DNA from: CAYFHQ01 sp964342805
Lineage (GTDB): Bacteria > Bacillota > Clostridia > Peptostreptococcales > Acidaminobacteraceae
Assembly (NCBI GenBank): GCA_964342805.1
Contig: CAYFHQ010000027.1
Coordinates: forward strand, 1-36,102
DNA length: 36,102 nucleotides
Reading direction: 5' to 3'
A program made the translations under genes and the position numbers. Shown here piece after piece: positions 31,138 through 36,102 of this stretch. How positions within the stretch are numbered: the stretch's first letter is position 1; the number at the start of each line of letters is the position of its first letter. The notes under the pieces were generated by a model, which saw only the letters and a list, made by a program, of their open reading frames with translations, searched no databases and was not told the origin of the DNA.

Positions 31138-31957
31138 GACAAAAAAACGGCTGTCAAAGGGCTTACAGTATGCCCTCTTACTGGCAGGCGCTGTGGTGAT
31201 GTTACTTCCCTTTGCATGGATGCTATCCACCTCGCTAAAAACATCGGAAGCCACCTTCATGCTTCCACCCCAGTGGATACCAGAAAACCCGAGTTTGGAC
31301 AGTTACAAGCAGGTCTTTGAAACCGTCCCCATGGCCCGGTTTTTCATGAACAGTGTCTTTATCGCCCTGGTTACTACCTTTTTCCAAGTTTTGATCTGCG
31401 CCATGGCAGGATACGCCTTTGCCAGAATTGACTTTCCGGGACGAGAAGTCTTGTTCTATATCTACTTGGCCACCCTCATGGTGCCCCAACAGGTTACCAT
31501 GACACCGTTGTTTATTCTCATGACGAAATTGGGATGGGCCAATACCTACAAGGCCCTGATCCTTCCCGGAATATTCAGTGCCTTTGGCACCTTTCTCATG
31601 CGGCAGTTTTTCCAGGGCATCCCCCGTTCCATTGAAGAAGCAGCCTTCATTGATGGGGCAGGCTATGTGACCATTTTCTTCCGCATTATTATCCACCTTG
31701 CCAAACCGGTCATTGCGACCCTGTGGATCTTTGCATTCATGGCGAGCTGGAACAACTTCCTGTGGCCCCTGATCATTACCAGTGACACGGCCCACATGAC
31801 GCTGCCCCTGGGGCTGGCAACACTACAAGGTAGGTGGACAACCGACTGGAACGTTCTTATGGCTGGGACACTGATCAGTATTATTCCAATGCTGTTGGTG
31901 TATGTATTTACGCAAAAGTATATCATTAAGGGTTTGACCCACACGGGTCTGAAGTAG
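31124..31957 (+). CDS. Carbohydrate ABC importer permease (MalG type)
   Basis: Second CUT1 permease, 277 aa, with EAA loop PRSIEEAAFIDGAGY and the C-terminal YIIKGLTHTGLK typical of MalG proteins. Forms the heterodimeric pore with the preceding gene. No ATPase is encoded nearby, so a shared MsmX-like ATPase elsewhere is implied. Confidence 0.93.
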   Translation: MTNPKTKKRLSKGLQYALLLAGAVVMLLPFAWMLSTSLKTSEATFMLPPQWIPENPSLDSYKQVFETVPMARFFMNSVFIALVTTFFQVLICAMAGYAFARIDFPGREVLFYIYLATLMVPQQVTMTPLFILMTKLGWANTYKALILPGIFSAFGTFLMRQFFQGIPRSIEEAAFIDGAGYVTIFFRIIIHLAKPVIATLWIFAFMASWNNFLWPLIITSDTAHMTLPLGLATLQGRWTTDWNVLMAGTLISIIPMLLVYVFTQKYIIKGLTHTGLK

Positions 31958-31971
31958 AAGGAGGGGACTAC

Positions 31972-33231
31972 ATGAAAAAGTGGTTTAGCATCATGACAAT
32001 TTTAGTCGTGCTTGTGGCAATGCTCAGTGGTTGTACGGGGGCCAGCCAAACGGCGTCCGACGAACCGGTAACAATTAAGTACATGACTTTCTCAGCAGCA
32101 CCGGACCACCTTGAAGATCTTGATAACATGATTGCTGCATTTGAAGCACAAAACCCAAACATCAAAGTGGAATATGAAGCAGTGGGCTGGAACGACTACT
32201 TCACAAAGCTTCAAACGGTGGTTGCTTCTGGTAAAGCACCGGACACATTTGAACTCAACTATGAAAACTTCGTTACCTATGCTTCCAAGGACGCCCTTTA
32301 TAACATGGACGCCCTAATGGCGGACGACAAGGACTTTGACGCAAGCGTGTTTAACAAGACTGCTCTAAATGCATTTAAGTACGACGGCAGCCAGTACGGC
32401 CTTGTGGAGAGTTTCTCCAACGTTGTTCTTTACTACAACAAGGATCTATTTGACGCAGCAGGCCTGGATTATCCAGACGCGTCTTGGACGTGGAATGACG
32501 AGCTAGCTGCAGCGAAAAAGCTTACAGACGAAGGCTCTGGTGTATGGGGTTCCTACGCACCCATCCAGTTCTGGGAGTTCTATAAGACGATTGAGCAAAA
32601 TGGCGGCAAAATCTTCAACGAAGACAAGACACAAGTTGTCATTGACTCCAAGGAAAATGTGGAAACCCTAACATGGATGATCGACAAGATCAACAAACAC
32701 AAGATCACACCTTCTGACGCTCAAATGAGCGGTCAGTCCGATGGAGACCTCTTTAAAGCTGGTAAGATCGCCATGCTTCGTACAGGCATCTGGATGTTTG
32801 ACGCATTTAAAGACACAGACTTTACATGGGATATCGCCCTGGAACCAGGCAACACTCAAAAAGCACACCATTTCTTCTCCAATGGCGTGGCCATCTCTAA
32901 AAACACAGAGAATCCAGAAGCGGCTTGGAAGTGGGTCAAGTTCTTCACATCAGCCAAAGAATCAGCAGAAATCCGAGTGGCATCCAGCTGGGAACTACCA
33001 GCCCTTACAGACCAGTCTCTACTGGACGCTTACCTGACCAAGAACCCACCGCAAACCCGTACGGTTGTATTCGACGCATTGGATAGCCTGGTTGTTCCTC
33101 CAGTCATCGAAAACTGGAATGAGCTAACGGATATTGTAGGCAAGGAACTAGACCAAGCCAAGCTGGGTCAAAAGACGCCTGAAGAGGCACTGAAAGACGC
33201 AAAAGCCAAGCTTGAAGAACTGATTAACTAG
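31972..33231 (+). CDS. Sugar-binding lipoprotein of ABC importer
   Basis: Family 1 extracellular binding protein, 419 aa. Lipoprotein signal peptide with lipobox LSGC and acylated Cys21. The mature domain begins with VTIKYMTFSAAPDHLEDL and contains AVGWNDYFTKLQTVVASGKAPD and LFKAGKIAMLRTG. AAGGAGGGG ribosome site. Codon choice is noticeably more uniform than in neighbours, as expected for a highly expressed binding protein. A stem-loop follows it. Confidence 0.94.
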   Translation: MKKWFSIMTILVVLVAMLSGCTGASQTASDEPVTIKYMTFSAAPDHLEDLDNMIAAFEAQNPNIKVEYEAVGWNDYFTKLQTVVASGKAPDTFELNYENFVTYASKDALYNMDALMADDKDFDASVFNKTALNAFKYDGSQYGLVESFSNVVLYYNKDLFDAAGLDYPDASWTWNDELAAAKKLTDEGSGVWGSYAPIQFWEFYKTIEQNGGKIFNEDKTQVVIDSKENVETLTWMIDKINKHKITPSDAQMSGQSDGDLFKAGKIAMLRTGIWMFDAFKDTDFTWDIALEPGNTQKAHHFFSNGVAISKNTENPEAAWKWVKFFTSAKESAEIRVASSWELPALTDQSLLDAYLTKNPPQTRTVVFDALDSLVVPPVIENWNELTDIVGKELDQAKLGQKTPEEALKDAKAKLEELIN

Positions 33232-33263
33232 GTTCGTAACAAGCGCATCATTACAGGAATGTT

Positions 33264-33295
33264 TGGAGGAAGACTTATCGTCTTCCTCCATTTTC
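33264..33295 (+). terminator. Intra-operon stem-loop after binding protein
   Basis: TGGAGGAAGAC (33264-33274), loop TTATC, GTCTTCCTCCA (33280-33290), then TTTT. Likely partial terminator/3' stabiliser that gives more binding protein than enzymes. Confidence 0.75.
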
Positions 33296-33354
33296 AAAAC
33301 CTTGAACCGTAAATCCCAGCAACCTAACATATGGACCTCAATAGGAAAGAGACT

Positions 33355-35178
33355 ATGAAAAAAAATTACTATCCAACTGCAAATGAATACATCGCCATAC
33401 CCACCATCACTTCGGATGGTGTCATCGAGCAGCTCAACTACCTGTCCATGGTCGACAGGGGGGTCATTGAGTTAACAGGTAAACCCTTTTTAAGGCCCGT
33501 TATCCAAGTGGACGGGCAACCTGTACCCATCGACCAAGCAGAATGGACCTGGGAAGCCTACTGGATTCCCACCTTTACAATCGAACACAACGGATGCAAA
33601 ATCCGAGGACAATATATCACCCCCCAGGACACCAAGGGATGGTTTCTCAGGGTGGCGGTTGAAGAAACTGAGGCAAGTCAGAATGAAAACAGACAGGTCG
33701 AAATCAGCCTCCAGGGCCACTTTGGACCTGTCCTTCACAGTATCAATGAAACCAAGCCGGTGGTCGGGCAAAAAATGGCCTATAAGAGCTTGTGGAACCA
33801 GGGCTACGTTTTCGACTTTCGAACAGGGGTCACAAAATTTGCCTTTGGCTTTGTCACACCCGGCGGCTTTGATGACCAAGATTGGAACCCAGACACTGAA
33901 GCGTTTTGTCTGACCAAAAGAGAAAGACTTCATAAGGACCAGCGAGCCCTCACAGTGGACCTCTTCATGGGGATTGGGCTGGAAGAGGTCAGTGCGGTTA
34001 CCCAGGCCATTCATATGGACCGGGAAACGGGCGACCACCTGGTTGGCTCCCTAATGACCTGGCTACAGGACCGCAAGATCCCAGTGGAAGACCCCCACAT
34101 GGAGAAAATCCTCAACGTTAACCAGTTCTTTAATTACTTCTATGCTACTGGAAGAACCCTGGACACAGAGGAACTGATCCTCTGCACCTCAAGAAGTCCC
34201 CGCTATTATGTCAGCGCAGCCTACTGGGACCGGGACAGTTTAATTTGGTCCTTCCCAGCCCTCCTGCAGACAGAAGCCCAAACCGCCAGGGAGGCCCTGG
34301 AGTATGTCTTCACTAGACAGGCTAAAAATCTGGGTATCCACAGCCGCTTCATCGACGGAACCGTCTTGGAGCCTGGTTTTGAAATGGACGAGCTCTGTGC
34401 ACCCCTCCTGGCCCTGGACCAATATATCCAGAAGACCAAGGACTATTCCATAGTCGAAGAAGCCTATACTCGAAAAGCTCTCCGGTTAATAGAAAGGCGG
34501 ATGATGGAGTGGAAACATCCTCAAATTGATCTTTTTGGAACCTTCCTCATGCCCACAGACGACATGCGGGTCTATCCTTATTTGACCTATAACAATGTTC
34601 TTGTCTGGAAGGCCCTCCACATTCTCAGTGACCTCTACAATCATCTGGGATCGAAAGAAAAAAGCCTATGGGCAAGGGACATGGCCGTCAAGGTGAAAAC
34701 GTCTGTGTGGGCGCATCTGACTACAGAAGCTGGACAAGCTGGCCAAACAGGAAAGGAAGGCTACTTTGTTTGGAGTAGCGACCTAGATGGCAACCACGAT
34801 TTTTATGACGAACCACCTGGGAGTTTAACTCTCTTGGCCTACTATGGCTTTGTGGAAGAAGAGGACCCGACCTTTGTGAACACCTTAAAACGGCTCTATA
34901 CCTCCTCTTTCCCCCACTATTTTAACGACACGAATTTTGAGGAACTGGGTTGTTCCCACGCTGATCATCCATGGATTTTATCCATCTGCAACAGCTTGAT
35001 CAATGGGCGCCACAGGGAGGCCCTGGACATGCTACGACGAACCACCATGGACAATTACATTGCCTGTGAGAGCATAGACGAAATGACGGGAGTTTGGGAA
35101 ACAGGGGCCCACTTTGCCACCTGTGCTGGCTTCCTGGTCCATGCCCTGACCACGGCGAAGAAGGAAGGACACATATGA
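33355..35178 (+). CDS. Putative (alpha/alpha)6-barrel glycoside hydrolase
   Basis: Cytoplasmic enzyme, 607 aa, no signal peptide. An N-terminal beta-rich region (to about 230) is followed by a helical domain with Trp/Tyr/acid-rich motifs such as PRYYVSAAYWDRDSLIWSFP, FGTFLMPTDDMRVYPYLTYNN, YFVWSSDLDGNHDFYDEPPG and SCSHADHPW-like GCSHADHPWIL, and near the end ACESIDEMTGVWETGAHFATCAG. This resembles six-hairpin glycosidases, but I cannot assign a CAZy family. ATG 33355 follows AGGAAAG; an upstream ATG at 33331 lacks a ribosome site. Its position after a sugar importer suggests it hydrolyses the imported oligosaccharide. Confidence 0.75.
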   Translation: MKKNYYPTANEYIAIPTITSDGVIEQLNYLSMVDRGVIELTGKPFLRPVIQVDGQPVPIDQAEWTWEAYWIPTFTIEHNGCKIRGQYITPQDTKGWFLRVAVEETEASQNENRQVEISLQGHFGPVLHSINETKPVVGQKMAYKSLWNQGYVFDFRTGVTKFAFGFVTPGGFDDQDWNPDTEAFCLTKRERLHKDQRALTVDLFMGIGLEEVSAVTQAIHMDRETGDHLVGSLMTWLQDRKIPVEDPHMEKILNVNQFFNYFYATGRTLDTEELILCTSRSPRYYVSAAYWDRDSLIWSFPALLQTEAQTAREALEYVFTRQAKNLGIHSRFIDGTVLEPGFEMDELCAPLLALDQYIQKTKDYSIVEEAYTRKALRLIERRMMEWKHPQIDLFGTFLMPTDDMRVYPYLTYNNVLVWKALHILSDLYNHLGSKEKSLWARDMAVKVKTSVWAHLTTEAGQAGQTGKEGYFVWSSDLDGNHDFYDEPPGSLTLLAYYGFVEEEDPTFVNTLKRLYTSSFPHYFNDTNFEELGCSHADHPWILSICNSLINGRHREALDMLRRTTMDNYIACESIDEMTGVWETGAHFATCAGFLVHALTTAKKEGHI

Positions 35179-36071
35179 AATATCCGGGACTCAGTATCAT
35201 CGGATGTGAAAAGTTAGCAGGCATGTACGGTGTAAACGAAGGCATTATTGACGGCAAGGGGACAGGGGTCCGTCACTTGTTTTACGACGGTTTTGACCTG
35301 GACCTGGTCCACAGTGCAGTCACCCTAATTAAGGACGGTGACCGGATATACTATGGCAACCGTATGGAAAAAAAAGCAGGCCACCCAGTCCATGGAAGGC
35401 CCCTGGACAGCTATGTGGAAAAGGGATTTTGCTTTTCCGACACCTTTGAATACGAACAACTGAGAAAAACAGACAAGGCCTTTGGCTTTGGGGAGAGCTC
35501 TCTGGGCTTCTCTGTAGATATTGAAAACCGACTCCATATTGGGCGGGACATAGAAGTCTTTGCCTATGTCCTCTTAAGACCCCAAAAAAATATGGAAGCC
35601 AGCCGCCAGGGGGACCAGGTGGTTGCCGGGGGCCAACACAGCCAGGTGAGCATTCGGTGTGAGGACCCGGACAAACACTTTATTGTGGAAGAAGGCCCAA
35701 CGGGATTTATCTACCGCCTGACTTCGGCAGTTTTGTATGACGAGGCCTTCGAGGGCCCCGTTCGTCCTCTAGATACTTCATTGACCGGCGTACTACTGGG
35801 CAAGAAAATCCATTTGCCCGCCGACGGCCATGTGGCCTTCCAGTGGACCATGGACTTTGAACGGTCAGAGGAGGCCCTCCACCAAAGAACCCAGAGCTAC
35901 CCAGTGGGCCAGGCCAAGGACTTGGCGACTGCCTACTGGACAGGTTATCTGGAGGCTGGACACCCCGCAGCCCACCAGACTTACGGGGCCCAGGAGCGCA
36001 TTAATCGAATAGCCATTAAAAGTGCCATGATCGGGGGATTTGTACCGGCCGACCTGACGGGCGAACTGTGA
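35175..36071 (+). CDS. Putative glycosidase-related protein, possibly truncated
   Basis: 298 aa, start overlapping the previous stop by four bases (ATGA), ribosome site AGGAAGGA. The sequence is beta-rich (LDLVHSAVTLIKDGDRIYYG, LGFSVDIENRLHIGRDIEVF, VAFQWTMDFE), like the N-terminal super-sandwich domain of six-hairpin glycosidases. It ends INRIAIKSAMIGGFVPADLTGEL, which looks like the start of a helical catalytic domain rather than an end. Either the stop is genuine and a new frame starts at GTG 36068, or a frameshift interrupts one long enzyme. Substrate unknown. Confidence 0.65.
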   Translation: MKYPGLSIIGCEKLAGMYGVNEGIIDGKGTGVRHLFYDGFDLDLVHSAVTLIKDGDRIYYGNRMEKKAGHPVHGRPLDSYVEKGFCFSDTFEYEQLRKTDKAFGFGESSLGFSVDIENRLHIGRDIEVFAYVLLRPQKNMEASRQGDQVVAGGQHSQVSIRCEDPDKHFIVEEGPTGFIYRLTSAVLYDEAFEGPVRPLDTSLTGVLLGKKIHLPADGHVAFQWTMDFERSEEALHQRTQSYPVGQAKDLATAYWTGYLEAGHPAAHQTYGAQERINRIAIKSAMIGGFVPADLTGEL

Positions 36072-36102
36072 TCAAGCAGGTGGGCGGCTTCGAGGATGTC
36101 CT
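36068..36102 (+). CDS. Start of next reading frame (partial, runs off window)
   Basis: GTG at 36068 overlaps the previous TGA (GTGA) and reads VIKQVGGFEDV to the edge. Could be the next coupled gene or the frameshifted remainder of the preceding protein. No ribosome site is clear. Confidence 0.35.
   Translation, partial: MIKQVGGFEDV

Overview
The window looks like chromosomal DNA of a strict or aerotolerant anaerobic Clostridia-type Firmicute. The signs are strong AGGAGG ribosome sites, rubredoxins, desulfoferrodoxin, a flavodiiron-rubredoxin-reductase fusion, reverse rubrerythrin, PerR, the [FeFe]-hydrogenase maturase HydF, and a probable selenoprotein. I saw no rRNA, tRNA, CRISPR array, phage or insertion sequence.

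Layout. 76-2357 (minus): a three-gene amino-acid ABC importer, most likely for cystine. Its leader carries a 36-codon reading frame with four consecutive Cys codons, followed by a strong intrinsic terminator, which looks like cysteine-sensing transcription attenuation. 2956-5547 (minus): a class F-like flavodiiron oxygen or NO reductase. 5797-8582 (plus): a peroxide/superoxide defence operon (two rubredoxins, PerR, desulfoferrodoxin, ferritin, rubrerythrin) from a promoter with a near-perfect PerR box. 8669-10620: a DtxR/MntR-type regulator and a putative manganese/heavy-metal exporter. 10815-11924: an M20 peptidase. 12042-14282 (minus): a TPR-GAF-GGDEF diguanylate cyclase. 14448-14999 (minus): reverse rubrerythrin with its own PerR-type box. 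15209-17869 (minus): aspA-hydF.

18096-19509 (plus): a HAD phosphatase, a small CC/Se-motif (HesB-like) gene with an in-frame UGA followed by a SECIS-like hairpin, and a NifU-type Fe-S scaffold. 19579-20684 (minus): MsrA and a universal stress protein. 20857-23784 (plus): larE-larB-larC1-larC2 for the nickel-pincer nucleotide cofactor, with LarC split between two frames. 23973-24852: a decayed chemotaxis receptor. 25069-28703: a pair of ABC exporter half-transporters. 29210 to the end: a LacI-regulated carbohydrate operon (regulator, two permeases, binding protein, two glycosidase-like proteins) that runs off the window.

Together the left two thirds form an oxygen-tolerance and metal/Fe-S/thiol region: O2 and NO reduction, superoxide and peroxide removal, iron storage, methionine repair, metal export and cystine uptake. 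PerR-like and Fur-like sites are scattered through it. The right third is ordinary accessory sugar metabolism. The two most notable observations are the Cys-run leader peptide/attenuator (2511-2752) and the unannotated UGA-containing selenoprotein gene (18829-19149).
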